Origin: Alphaproteobacteria bacterium
GTDB taxonomy: Bacteria; Pseudomonadota; Alphaproteobacteria; Micavibrionales; Micavibrionaceae
Assembly (NCBI GenBank): GCA_021776075.1
Contig: JAJFGQ010000042.1
Location: forward strand, 1-46,791
Direction of reading: 5' to 3'
DNA: 46,791 bases
The position numbers were made by a program, and so were the translations under genes. Positions 33,581 to 41,841 of this stretch are shown here, piece by piece (positions within the stretch are counted from its first letter, which is position 1; each line of letters begins with the position of its first letter). The notes under the pieces are model-generated. The model had not been told where the DNA came from. It saw nothing but the letters and a program-made list of their open reading frames with translations, and ran no database searches.

Positions 33581-34816
33581 ATGGCCAAAAGCCCGGTAAC
33601 AACGATCAAACGCAAGACCTTTGGTTCTATCGTTTCCTATTTTAAGGACGGTAAATATAAGGAACTTTTTCTGGCCGGTGCTTTAACGGCCGCCTCAACA
33701 GCTGTGTTGGGGCCATTAAAGCATGCTAAATGGCTGGTCGCAGCCAAAACTTTCGTAGGGGCTTTGGTTGGCATGCGGGCCGGGAAGACCTTGGAAGGCG
33801 GATACGATAATGTTTACGATAAGACCGGGGGGGCGATCAAACGCCACATTAACTCCGGAAAAAAGAAAAAAGCGAAGGAAAAGAAAAATCAGCCTTTTGT
33901 GGACGTAAAGGACTATTACACTCTGGATACCGAAGCCAATAAGGCAAGTCTAAATTCACGTCTTGACCCTCAGGAAGCGCCTGAACTGCGTTTATTAACG
34001 CAGGAGGAATCCGATATGAATTATGATGATGGCAAAACAGTTGATGCCGAAACGGACGCCTGGCTTGAGGAGTCTATTGTACGTTCTTTAAGCCAGCCAC
34101 AACCCTCACACGGCTTTCCCATCAATGATTCCATGATGAGTTTTTATCATCTCAAAAGCGGCTTGGTGTTACTAACGCACTTTAATGAAGCTGCAAAAAA
34201 CACAACGGTTTATGCTTTACACAGGCCGGAACTTGCCCTTGGTGATGACAGCCCCTTGTCAAAATTTTCCATTAGAAAGATGAAAGAATCCGGTATCGTC
34301 AAAATAGAACAAAAAGTTCACTTGCCTGCTGACAAAAATGGAAAATCAAAAGAGGTACTGGGCCAGATTTTTAACGAAGAATTTATTGAAAAAACGAAAG
34401 AAAGAATAGGACTCGCAGAAGAAAAAGAAGAGGGCGGTGAAAACCATAAAATGAAAACCATGATAGAGGAAGAGTTTGGAGCCGAAATCTCTGGACTCCT
34501 CGATTCTAAGGACAATATGACGGCCCCGACAAAAGAAGAAAAAAAGCAGACGTTACAGCATATTCACTGGTTGTTTAATACCAGACTCGCCCCGAATACC
34601 GAAAAACACGAGAGGGCCGATGCCTTGGCACATGTTGCAAAAACGCAGTCACCTTGGGCTGGTACAGCGTGGGATGAAGAAGATAAGGAAGATGAAGCAA
34701 CAAAAGCCATGACAGAAGAAGAAAAACTAATTGCCCGGCTCACAAAAAGCTTTGAAGGCATGGAGATTCCTCCGTTGCGCCCGGCTATCTCCTCGTTATC
34801 CCTGACGCAGGATTAA
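33581..34816 (+). CDS. unknown protein with N-terminal hydrophobic hairpin
   Basis: A 411-residue protein. Residues about 28-68 contain two hydrophobic, Ala/Gly-rich segments (LFLAGALTAASTAVLG and FVGALVGMRAGKTL) that could insert in a membrane as a hairpin; a strongly basic KKKKAKEKKN follows near residue 96. The remaining 300 residues are soluble and acidic, with an EF-poor, charge-rich region (EEKEEGG, EEDKEDEA). The segment QTLQHIHWLFNTRLAPNTEKHERAD is the most protein-like stretch. No family recognised. It is the second gene of a pair with the 32739 gene and converges with gmk, the stops overlapping by four bases. Confidence 0.68.
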   Translation: MAKSPVTTIKRKTFGSIVSYFKDGKYKELFLAGALTAASTAVLGPLKHAKWLVAAKTFVGALVGMRAGKTLEGGYDNVYDKTGGAIKRHINSGKKKKAKEKKNQPFVDVKDYYTLDTEANKASLNSRLDPQEAPELRLLTQEESDMNYDDGKTVDAETDAWLEESIVRSLSQPQPSHGFPINDSMMSFYHLKSGLVLLTHFNEAAKNTTVYALHRPELALGDDSPLSKFSIRKMKESGIVKIEQKVHLPADKNGKSKEVLGQIFNEEFIEKTKERIGLAEEKEEGGENHKMKTMIEEEFGAEISGLLDSKDNMTAPTKEEKKQTLQHIHWLFNTRLAPNTEKHERADALAHVAKTQSPWAGTAWDEEDKEDEATKAMTEEEKLIARLTKSFEGMEIPPLRPAISSLSLTQD

Positions 34817-35472
34817 AGCGTATTTTTTAAATTTTTGACAAAACCGGAAAGGCCGCCAATACGGCGCCGTTTCAGGCGCTCCGCGTTCAAGATGGTCTGG
34901 GCCTCTTCCGTTGCCTTGTCAATATCCTGATTAATCAGAACATAATCATATTCGGAATAATGGCTTATTTCATCGGCTGCTTTTGAAAGGCGTTTACGAA
35001 TAACGTCTTCTGAATCCTGCCCCCGGTCATGAAGACGCCGCTCCAGTTCTTCTGCCGAAGGCGGGAGAATAAAAACGGTAACAAGATCATTCCGTGAAAT
35101 ATCAGCCAGTTGCTGTGTACCCTGCCAATCAATATCAAAGATAACATCGCGGCCGGCGGCTAAGGACTCCTCCACGGGTGCGCGCGGTGTACCGTAAAAA
35201 TGACCAAACACTTTGGCATATTCAAGCATATCCCCCTTTTCCATGATGGCGTTAAATTCCGGTTCATCTACAAAATGATAATCCCTTCCGGGAATTTCAC
35301 CGGGGCGACAGGGGCGCGTTGTTATTGATGTCGACACATCAAGATTACTGTTACTTTTTAATAAGGCTCTTGTAATCGTTGTTTTTCCTGCGCCAGATGG
35401 GGACGACAAAACATACATCAAACCGCGGCGTTGAAGGGCAGAAGAAGATAATGTAGAGATATCCTGTTTCAT
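34813..35472 (-). CDS. gmk: guanylate kinase
   Basis: A 219-residue enzyme that phosphorylates GMP to GDP with ATP. It has the P-loop SGAGKTT (26-32), the GMP-binding signature TTRPCRPGEIPGRDYHFV (about 42-59), and the lid region with RLSKAADEISHYSEYDYVLIN. Start at ATG 35472 gives a normal length; a longer version from 35508 is possible. The start codon overlaps the longest reading of the divergent SDR gene, so the promoter must lie inside that gene. The four-base stop overlap with the 33581 gene is convergent. Confidence 0.94.
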   Translation of the reverse strand: MKQDISTLSSSALQRRGLMYVLSSPSGAGKTTITRALLKSNSNLDVSTSITTRPCRPGEIPGRDYHFVDEPEFNAIMEKGDMLEYAKVFGHFYGTPRAPVEESLAAGRDVIFDIDWQGTQQLADISRNDLVTVFILPPSAEELERRLHDRGQDSEDVIRKRLSKAADEISHYSEYDYVLINQDIDKATEEAQTILNAERLKRRRIGGLSGFVKNLKNTL

Positions 35473-35482
35473 GGGGGAAAGT

Positions 35483-36289
35483 ATGGCCGATTTAGAAGAA
35501 ATGAACAAGACACGTCACATATTGATTACAGGTGCTTCCAGCGGTCTTGGCAAAGCACTGGCTTATTCTTATGCCACGCCGGAAACCGTCCTGTTTCTTG
35601 GTGGACGAAATCAGAAACGGTTGGAGGAAACAGCTTCTTTGTGCCGGAAAAAAGGAGCTCTCGTTCATAGTAAAGCGCTTGATGTAACGGATAAAAACTC
35701 TATGCAACGCTGGATTATTGATGCGGACACAAAATCCCCGCTTGATCTTGTCATCGCTAATGCCGGTGTATCAGGTGGAACGGGTGACGGCAAAAGCGGA
35801 GAAAACAGCAATCAGGCACAGCATATTTTTGATGTAAACGTCATGGGCGTTTTAAATACAGTGAATCCGGTTTTGCCCCGTATGCGGGAACGGGATAAAG
35901 GGCAAATTGCAATTATGAGTTCCCTTGTTTCCTTTTGTGGCTGGCCGGGCGCTCCATCCTACAGTGCCTCCAAGGGCGCTGTTCGTTTTTATGGGGAGGC
36001 CTTACACGGCTCCCTGATGAGCACGGGCGTTAAAATCAGCGTGATTTGCCCCGGCTTTATTGAAACACCCATGACCGCTGTGAATAACTATCCTATGCCT
36101 TTTGTAATGACAGCAGATAAAGCCGCTGACCTTATTATCAGGCAGCTACAAAAAAACAAAGCGCGCATAGCCTTCCCGTTTCCCGTTTATTGGTGTGCAG
36201 GATTTCTGGGCATATTGCCACCATCAATTAGTCTGCGCCTGTTGCATAAACTGCCGGCAAAACCGGAAAACAAATCCACAATAGATTAA
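35483..36289 (+). CDS. short-chain dehydrogenase/reductase
   Basis: A 268-residue NAD(P)-dependent oxidoreductase. It has the cofactor loop TGASSGLG near the N terminus, the NAGVSG motif, and the catalytic triad in SSLVSFCGWPGAPSYSASKGA (Ser, Tyr-x-x-x-Lys). The start is uncertain: ATG 35471 overlaps the gmk start, 35483 has a GGGGG element upstream, and 35501 is also possible. Substrate unknown. The C terminus (FPVYWCAGFLGILPP) is hydrophobic, suggesting membrane association. It stands alone on the plus strand. Confidence 0.88.
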   Translation: MADLEEMNKTRHILITGASSGLGKALAYSYATPETVLFLGGRNQKRLEETASLCRKKGALVHSKALDVTDKNSMQRWIIDADTKSPLDLVIANAGVSGGTGDGKSGENSNQAQHIFDVNVMGVLNTVNPVLPRMRERDKGQIAIMSSLVSFCGWPGAPSYSASKGAVRFYGEALHGSLMSTGVKISVICPGFIETPMTAVNNYPMPFVMTADKAADLIIRQLQKNKARIAFPFPVYWCAGFLGILPPSISLRLLHKLPAKPENKSTID

Positions 36290-36349
36290 GGGATAAAGCC
36301 GGAAAACAACAGGAATACCCTTGCATTCTCTCCGGGAAGACCTATAAAT

Positions 36350-36361
36350 CCTTGCTTAAGC
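36350..36361. promoter_or_regulatory. perfect 12-bp palindrome, candidate ArsR operator
   Basis: TTGCTTAAGCAA is a perfect palindrome lying four bases after a TATAAA box (36341-36346) and 29 bases before the arsR start at 36390. Position fits autorepression by the ArsR-family protein encoded immediately downstream. The promoter -35 may be TTGCAT at 36321-36326, though the spacing to TATAAA (14) is short; TAAATC two bases later gives 16. Confidence 0.6.
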
Positions 36362-36389
36362 AAAGAACAGCTAGCCAAGATGTTGTAAA

Positions 36390-36686
36390 ATGGACACTAA
36401 AAAAATTGAGCGCAATGTAGAGATGGCCACTCATTTATTGAAGGCCTTAGCGAACGGCAAGCGCCTAATGGTCATGTGCGCCTTACACAAAGGAGAAAAA
36501 AGTGTGGGGGAGCTCAGTGAAATCGTAAACTTAAGCCAATCCGCTTTATCCCAACATTTGGCCCGTCTGCGCCGGGACAACCTTGTTCATACCAGACGGG
36601 AAGCCCAGACCATTTATTACTCGATAAGCGACAGGGCGACTGAGTCCGTTCTTCATTGCCTTTGCGGTATTTTTGGAAAAGATTAA
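36390..36686 (+). CDS. ArsR family transcriptional regulator
   Basis: A 98-residue winged-helix regulator. The DNA-recognition helix is SQSALSQHLARLRRDNLV (about 49-66), followed by the wing RREAQTIYYSI (69-79). It lacks the ELCVC metal-binding motif of arsenic sensors. C30 (in MVMCALHKGEKSV) and C90/C92 near the C terminus fall where the redox or persulfide-sensing cysteines lie in the BigR/SqrR/YgaV subgroup, so thiol sensing is a reasonable inference. It probably represses itself through the palindrome just upstream. No obvious target gene is adjacent on the same strand. It overlaps the glycosyltransferase stop convergently by four bases. Confidence 0.9.
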   Translation: MDTKKIERNVEMATHLLKALANGKRLMVMCALHKGEKSVGELSEIVNLSQSALSQHLARLRRDNLVHTRREAQTIYYSISDRATESVLHCLCGIFGKD

Positions 36687-37606
36687 AAGTCCAGGCCTTC
36701 AACAACCTCGTCTACGGACAGAGTCTCCAGCTCTTTTCTTTGTAAGAATGATACATTTTGTCCCTTTGGCAAATGTCTTGCCGGATTACTATGTTGCGAG
36801 AACAACACCGTGCAAGGGCATTTTGTCGGCGCAATGAGATGCATGGGGCCGGTATCATTTCCTACCGCAAAATCAGCCTGCTGTGCCAGAATCACAATAT
36901 CAGATAGACTCGTTTGACCGCTTAAATTGATACAGCCTGACTCTTTTTTCTCAATAAAGGCGCATAAATCCGATTCCGTAGAGTCGCCTATGAGAACAGG
37001 ATGTATCCCCCGTTTACAAAGCTCATGAGCTAAATCTCCATAACATGCCGCCGGCCACCGTTTTTCCAGCCGCTCCGGTGAAGAACCGGGAACAAGCAGA
37101 GCATAGGGGCGCTTTAAATGAAAGCGGGCCGTATCACCTTTAATCCAGTTCAAGTCATCAATGTCTATATTATGAATGCCCGCCAGCGCCAAGGTTTGAA
37201 CATGACCGTAAAAAGCCAGCCCGTCCGTACGTGTCTGTGAAACATTCCGATGTGAAGCACCCTTCGCTATTCCATTCCACTCCGGACACGTACGCTTCTT
37301 GAACAAGCGAAAATAAAATGACGTACGGTCATTGTTTTGTAGATCATAAACCCGGTTAAAATTTGCCCTGTTCATTTTTTTTTGCAGATCGCGCCAGCCT
37401 TTAAAATCGTACCATTTTGGTTTGTCATCTATCCAGACATGGTTGAAATAACCGCACTCTTCGCCAAAAGACTTGAAAGATTTTGTAGTGAGTAATGTAA
37501 TATCGGCCTTTGCATGATGACGGCGAATGGCCGCCATGGGGCCAAGGGCTTGAACAAAGTCACCTAAAGCACCCAGCTTTATAACCAGTATTTTCTCCGT
37601 AGACAT
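36683..37606 (-). CDS. glycosyltransferase family 9 (heptosyltransferase-like)
   Basis: A 307-residue cytosolic enzyme of the GT-B fold, GT9 family, whose members add heptose or related sugars to the lipopolysaccharide inner core. It opens with ILVIKLGALGDFVQALGPM, the typical acceptor-binding loop, and has the nucleotide-sugar site in LLVPGSSPERLEKRWPA and the C-terminal AVGNDTGPMHLIAP signature. It follows the GT4 gene with no gap (stop TAG then ATG), so the two form an operon. The exact sugar cannot be read from sequence. Confidence 0.9.
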   Translation of the reverse strand: MSTEKILVIKLGALGDFVQALGPMAAIRRHHAKADITLLTTKSFKSFGEECGYFNHVWIDDKPKWYDFKGWRDLQKKMNRANFNRVYDLQNNDRTSFYFRLFKKRTCPEWNGIAKGASHRNVSQTRTDGLAFYGHVQTLALAGIHNIDIDDLNWIKGDTARFHLKRPYALLVPGSSPERLEKRWPAACYGDLAHELCKRGIHPVLIGDSTESDLCAFIEKKESGCINLSGQTSLSDIVILAQQADFAVGNDTGPMHLIAPTKCPCTVLFSQHSNPARHLPKGQNVSFLQRKELETLSVDEVVEGLDF

Positions 37607-38833
37607 CTATTCTGCTGCAGCGTCGAGGTTCAGAGAAGAGGATGCGCCTTCTTTACGCAGCAAACCCTTGGAAAATCGCTTTTCTTCCAGAAGTTCGGCG
37701 TAAATATTCAGGGTTTCATCCGCCATTTTTTCCCGTGTGAAATGATGAGCGACATGCGACATCGCTCTTGTCGCCAGTATAGCCCGTTGTGCCGGGGCCA
37801 GCGACAAAGCTTCCGTTAAGGCACGGCTTAACGCCGGCGCATCACCGGGAGGGACAAGCCAGCCCGTTTCACCCCGAACAATTGTTTCCTGTGCCCCACC
37901 ATGGTCTGTGGCAATAACCGGACGACCCATGGCCTGCGCTTCGACCGGCACACGACCGAAACCCTCCGGGTCCGTCGACGCAGAGACAACGGCTGTGGCC
38001 AGCATATACGCAGCAGGCATATCATGGCAGTGGTCTACAATCCGCACCTGTCCCTCGAGACCCTTTTCTTTTATACTTTCTTCCAGTTCCTGCCGATAAG
38101 CCGTACGTCCCTGATCCGCGCCGATTAAAACACAAAAAATATCAGGACGGTGTAAGCGTGTTAAGGCCTCAACAAGAACATGATGGCCCTTCCACCGGGT
38201 AAGACGTCCCGGCATCATAATAATGCTCGCACCATCCGGAAGCCGCCATTCCCGTGACAATGTAATCATGCGTTCCGGTGTCACAGCCGTAGGGTGGAAT
38301 TTTTCCAGAGCTATACCGCGATGGACGACCCTGATCTTATAAGACTCTACGTTATAATTTCTGCCGAGATAGTCCGCGACAAAACGGGAAATCGCAATAA
38401 TCCTCTCCCCCCGGGCAATGGAAGAATTATAGAATTTTTTTGTACTGTTATGAAAGTTATAGGGTGCATGGCAGGTTGTCACAAAACGAGCCTCTGTTCC
38501 CCGACAGGCTTGCCAGGCGCTCCATGCCGGCGCACGGCTACGCGCATGAACAATATCAACATTATAGCGGCGGATTAACTGCCTTAAACGGCTGATATTG
38601 CGCATCATAACAACAGGGTTTTTACTATGAACCGGTAAATCAATATGAAGGCCGCCCGCCCGGGCAATATCATGAACACGCGCACCACCATGAGACACAA
38701 CAATAGCCTGTACGCCGGCTTTAACAAGCTCTGCCGCTATATCAACACAACCCTGCTCTGCACCACCGGGACCGAGTTCCGGCAAAACCTGCATAACAAC
38801 CGGTATTTTGCTGCCTTGTTGTTCTTTATTCAT
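37607..38833 (-). CDS. glycosyltransferase family 4
   Basis: A 408-residue GT-B fold enzyme that uses a nucleotide sugar, retaining mechanism. The N-terminal acceptor domain begins VVMQVLPELGPGGAEQG; the C-terminal donor domain has PGRLTRWKGHHVLVEAL and the donor-binding ASTDPEGFGRVPVEAQAMGRPVIAT, with the Glu-x7-Glu pattern. Length is typical. It abuts a GT9 enzyme directly downstream, so both probably act in assembly of lipopolysaccharide or another surface glycan in the cytoplasm or at the inner membrane. It is divergent from the TRAP transporter. Confidence 0.9.
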   Translation of the reverse strand: MNKEQQGSKIPVVMQVLPELGPGGAEQGCVDIAAELVKAGVQAIVVSHGGARVHDIARAGGLHIDLPVHSKNPVVMMRNISRLRQLIRRYNVDIVHARSRAPAWSAWQACRGTEARFVTTCHAPYNFHNSTKKFYNSSIARGERIIAISRFVADYLGRNYNVESYKIRVVHRGIALEKFHPTAVTPERMITLSREWRLPDGASIIMMPGRLTRWKGHHVLVEALTRLHRPDIFCVLIGADQGRTAYRQELEESIKEKGLEGQVRIVDHCHDMPAAYMLATAVVSASTDPEGFGRVPVEAQAMGRPVIATDHGGAQETIVRGETGWLVPPGDAPALSRALTEALSLAPAQRAILATRAMSHVAHHFTREKMADETLNIYAELLEEKRFSKGLLRKEGASSSLNLDAAAE

Positions 38834-38941
38834 TGCTACTCCTGTGCTACGGGCACATTACACGAACTTCATGGCGGCATACTACTTTATTTTAAGCCCG
38901 TTATCCTTTAAAACAGAGGAAATAAAATAAAGGAAATCCTA

Positions 38942-39979
38942 ATGATGTGTTTTAGATATCTTTTGGTCCTGATGATGGTGTTGTTTTTTGCAGCCTCTCC
39001 GGTTTTGGCTGCTGATGATGCCTCTATTCATAAATGGAAAATGGCAACAAGCTGGCCGGGCGGGCCTTTTTTCGAACAGGCCGAACATTTTGCCAAAAGG
39101 GTTAACGAACTGACAGAAGGGCGTGTACAAATCACGGTTTTTGCGGGCGGGGCGCTTGGTAACCCGCTAAAGGTTTCAGAGACTGTTAAAAACGGCGTAG
39201 CAGAAAGCGGCCACACCTGGGCACCCTATGACTGGGGAAAAGACAAAACAACAATTCTATTTCCAAGCTGGGCGGGCGGGCCGGACTCCGAAGCCTTGAT
39301 TCACTGGCTCTATGAAGGTGGCGGCACGGCATTATTACAAGAATACCGGATGGATAAATTCGGCGTCATTTCCTTTCCCGCGATAGTCATTCCGGCTGAA
39401 ATATTTTTACATTCAAAAAAACCTGTCAAAACGCTGGAAGATTTTAAGGGTCTGAAAATCCGTACAACAGGGGCCTGGATAGAGATCGTGGAAAAATTAG
39501 GGGCCTCTCCCGTAACGGCATCGGGCGCAGAAGTTTACCAGATGCTGGAACGCGGAGTCATTGACGCTACAGAATGGGCTTCTCCCTCCGGTAACTTGCC
39601 AATAGGATTTCATAAAATTGCACCCTATATCATCATTCCCGGCATTCACCAGCCTGCGAATATGCTCGAAGTTATTGTGAATCCGCGCGCATGGGGTAAA
39701 TTATCTGCCCATGACAAATTGATGATTGAACTAGCCGCAAAGCTGAGCGTTTTTGAGGTTTGGATGCAATCCGGAAAAGACGATATGAAAGCCATGGAAC
39801 AGTTTACAGCCAACGGCAATATAATTATTGAACTGGACCAGTCCGTCATAGATAAATCCCGCTTTTTGGCAGAAGAATGGGCCATAAAGCAAGCAACAAC
39901 GAATGAATGGTTCGCCCGCGTCTGGGAAAGCCAGAAAGCGTTTATGGCAGACTGGAAAAAGGCGGAACGATACCGGTGA
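38942..39979 (+). CDS. dctP: TRAP transporter solute-binding protein (DctP family)
   Basis: A 345-residue periplasmic receptor with a signal peptide (cleavage near VLA-A, residue 23). DctP proteins bind organic acids; the carboxylate-binding arginine is R174 in GLKIRTTGAW, and the segment DATEWASPSGNLPIGFHKIA resembles the 2-oxoacid/lactate-type (TakP-like) receptors rather than the C4-dicarboxylate type. The ligand remains uncertain. AAGGA lies eight bases before the ATG. It overlaps the dctQ start by four bases (GTGA), giving a complete dctPQM operon. Confidence 0.92.
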   Translation: MMCFRYLLVLMMVLFFAASPVLAADDASIHKWKMATSWPGGPFFEQAEHFAKRVNELTEGRVQITVFAGGALGNPLKVSETVKNGVAESGHTWAPYDWGKDKTTILFPSWAGGPDSEALIHWLYEGGGTALLQEYRMDKFGVISFPAIVIPAEIFLHSKKPVKTLEDFKGLKIRTTGAWIEIVEKLGASPVTASGAEVYQMLERGVIDATEWASPSGNLPIGFHKIAPYIIIPGIHQPANMLEVIVNPRAWGKLSAHDKLMIELAAKLSVFEVWMQSGKDDMKAMEQFTANGNIIIELDQSVIDKSRFLAEEWAIKQATTNEWFARVWESQKAFMADWKKAERYR

Positions 39980-40515
39980 TCAAAATCATCAATTTCATCG
40001 AAAAAATAACGGGGGCCGCCGGGCTGTTGGCGGCAGGACTGGTTTTGCCACTCATCCTGATCACCTGTTACGAGGTTTTTGCGCGTTATGTGTTCAATGT
40101 GCCGACGATCTGGGCTTATGAGCTAGGCTACATGCTAACCGGAGCCTATTTCCTGCTGGGATGTGCTTATACGCTGCGTGAACAAGGGCATATCCGCATT
40201 GATATTTTCTACAACCGTTTTCCTGTAAAGTTACAGGCGGTCATTAAGGTGCTGGGTTATTTATGTTTGTTTTTACCGTTAGCCTGGTGGTTGAGTAGCG
40301 CGCTTTTGCAATATGCTATCGAAGCGCATGAAAGCGGGGAGACATCGGGACAATCAGCCTGGAATCCGGTGATATGGCCGTTTCGTCTTGTTATATGGGC
40401 CGGGTTTTCGCTTCTGGCGTTACAGGCAACGGCGGAATTTATTAAATTTATTTACATCCTGATCGGCAAGCCTTTATCCGGCAGCTCTCACGAAACAGAA
40501 CAGGCGGAGGTCTAG
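39976..40515 (+). CDS. dctQ: TRAP transporter small permease (DctQ family)
   Basis: A 179-residue inner-membrane protein with four helices (about 10-35, 48-68, 90-112, 133-158). The start is GTG 39976, overlapping the dctP stop; longer reading frames upstream lie inside dctP. Family features are FARYVFNVPTIWAYELGYMLTGAYFLLGCAYTL, with the conserved RYV and E-L-G pattern of the DctQ family. It forms the membrane complex with DctM. Length is normal. Confidence 0.92.
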   Translation: MIKIINFIEKITGAAGLLAAGLVLPLILITCYEVFARYVFNVPTIWAYELGYMLTGAYFLLGCAYTLREQGHIRIDIFYNRFPVKLQAVIKVLGYLCLFLPLAWWLSSALLQYAIEAHESGETSGQSAWNPVIWPFRLVIWAGFSLLALQATAEFIKFIYILIGKPLSGSSHETEQAEV

Positions 40516-40523
40516 GCCGCATA

Positions 40524-41837
40524 ATGGACGCGCTCTCCCTTCTCATGTTTCCGAGCCTCATTCTTCTGGTTTTGCTAGGCTTTCATGTGGGATTTGCCAT
40601 GATGGGCGTCGCCTTTATCTTTGGGCTCTTCACTTTTGGCGATGCCGTCATTTACCAGTTTGTTGAAAAAATAGACTCCGTAGCGACTAGTTTTATTCTG
40701 GCCGCTGTGCCGCTCTTTATTTTTATGGGCGCGATGCTGGAACGCACGGGCATTGCGGCGCGCCTGTTTGAAGCCTTGCGCCTGTGGACCCATCGTTTGC
40801 CGGGCGGGCTGGCGATCGGCACAATTTTAATGTGCGTCATCTTTGCGGCCACGGCGGGCGTTGTCGGCGCAACAGAGGCGGTCGTCGGCTTGCTGGCCAT
40901 CCCGGTGATGCTCAAATACGGCTACGATAAACGCCTGATTTCCGGCACGATTTGCGCCGGGGGGTCTCTTGGCACCGTTATACCGCCCTCCATCACGGTT
41001 ATTATTCTGGGCCCGGTAGCCAATGTCCCTGTCGGTAATTTATTTGCCGGTATGATAGGGCCCGGGTTTCTGATGGCTTTATTTTACCTGCTTTATATTG
41101 TCATTCTGGCTACTCTCAGGCCGGATTTAGCACCGCGCCTTAAAAGCGATGAAATGAGCATATCTTTGGCTAAAAAATTACGTCTGACAGCAACAGCCCT
41201 GTTGCCGCCCCTCTTCCTGATTACGGCGGTTTTAGGCGCTATTATTTTCGGCGTGGCAGCACCGACGGAAGCCGCAGCCATGGGCGCTCTGGCAACTATC
41301 ATTTTAGCCTGGGTCCATAAAGGTCTGAACAGGATTGTGTTAAAAGAGGCCCTGCTAAAAACGCTCAAAATCACCTGCATGATTTTACTGATTGTTCTGG
41401 GCGGCAATATGTTTGCCGGGGTTTTTATCGGCTCCGGCGGTCTGTCCATAACACAAGATTTACTCGGCGCCGGTGGATTGAATGCCCCTCTCGTTCTCTT
41501 TCTTATTTTGAGCGTGGCTTTTGTCATGGGATTTGTTCTCGACTGGATTTCTATTATTCTTATTATTATTCCCGTCGCCATGCCTCTTTTGCTGGGACTC
41601 GATGTCGATCCTCTCTGGTTTTGTATTTTATTCCTGATCGTTATTCAGACCAGCTACCTTACACCGCCCCTTGCTCCGGCTATTTTTTATCTGCGCGGTA
41701 TTGCGCCAAAGGAAATTGAGCTAAGCGACATGTTTCGCGGCGTGATCCCTTTTATTGTCCTTCATTTTATTGTGATGGCTGTTATCATAGTCTTTCCGGC
41801 GCTGGTTGTCTGGCTGCCGGGGAAACTTTTAGGATAA
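40524..41837 (+). CDS. dctM: TRAP transporter large permease (DctM family)
   Basis: A 437-residue inner-membrane protein with about twelve hydrophobic helices. It drives solute uptake by a sodium or proton gradient using substrate handed over by DctP. Family motifs include GFHVGFAMMGVAFIFGL, the conserved AGGSLGTVIPPSI loop, PTEAAAMGA and DWISIILIIIPVAMPLL. Length is normal. It begins eight bases after dctQ, and GGAGG lies twelve bases before the start codon. The downstream hydrolase begins four bases after the stop, so it may belong to the same transcript. Confidence 0.94.
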   Translation: MDALSLLMFPSLILLVLLGFHVGFAMMGVAFIFGLFTFGDAVIYQFVEKIDSVATSFILAAVPLFIFMGAMLERTGIAARLFEALRLWTHRLPGGLAIGTILMCVIFAATAGVVGATEAVVGLLAIPVMLKYGYDKRLISGTICAGGSLGTVIPPSITVIILGPVANVPVGNLFAGMIGPGFLMALFYLLYIVILATLRPDLAPRLKSDEMSISLAKKLRLTATALLPPLFLITAVLGAIIFGVAAPTEAAAMGALATIILAWVHKGLNRIVLKEALLKTLKITCMILLIVLGGNMFAGVFIGSGGLSITQDLLGAGGLNAPLVLFLILSVAFVMGFVLDWISIILIIIPVAMPLLLGLDVDPLWFCILFLIVIQTSYLTPPLAPAIFYLRGIAPKEIELSDMFRGVIPFIVLHFIVMAVIIVFPALVVWLPGKLLG

Positions 41838-41841
41838 AGCC

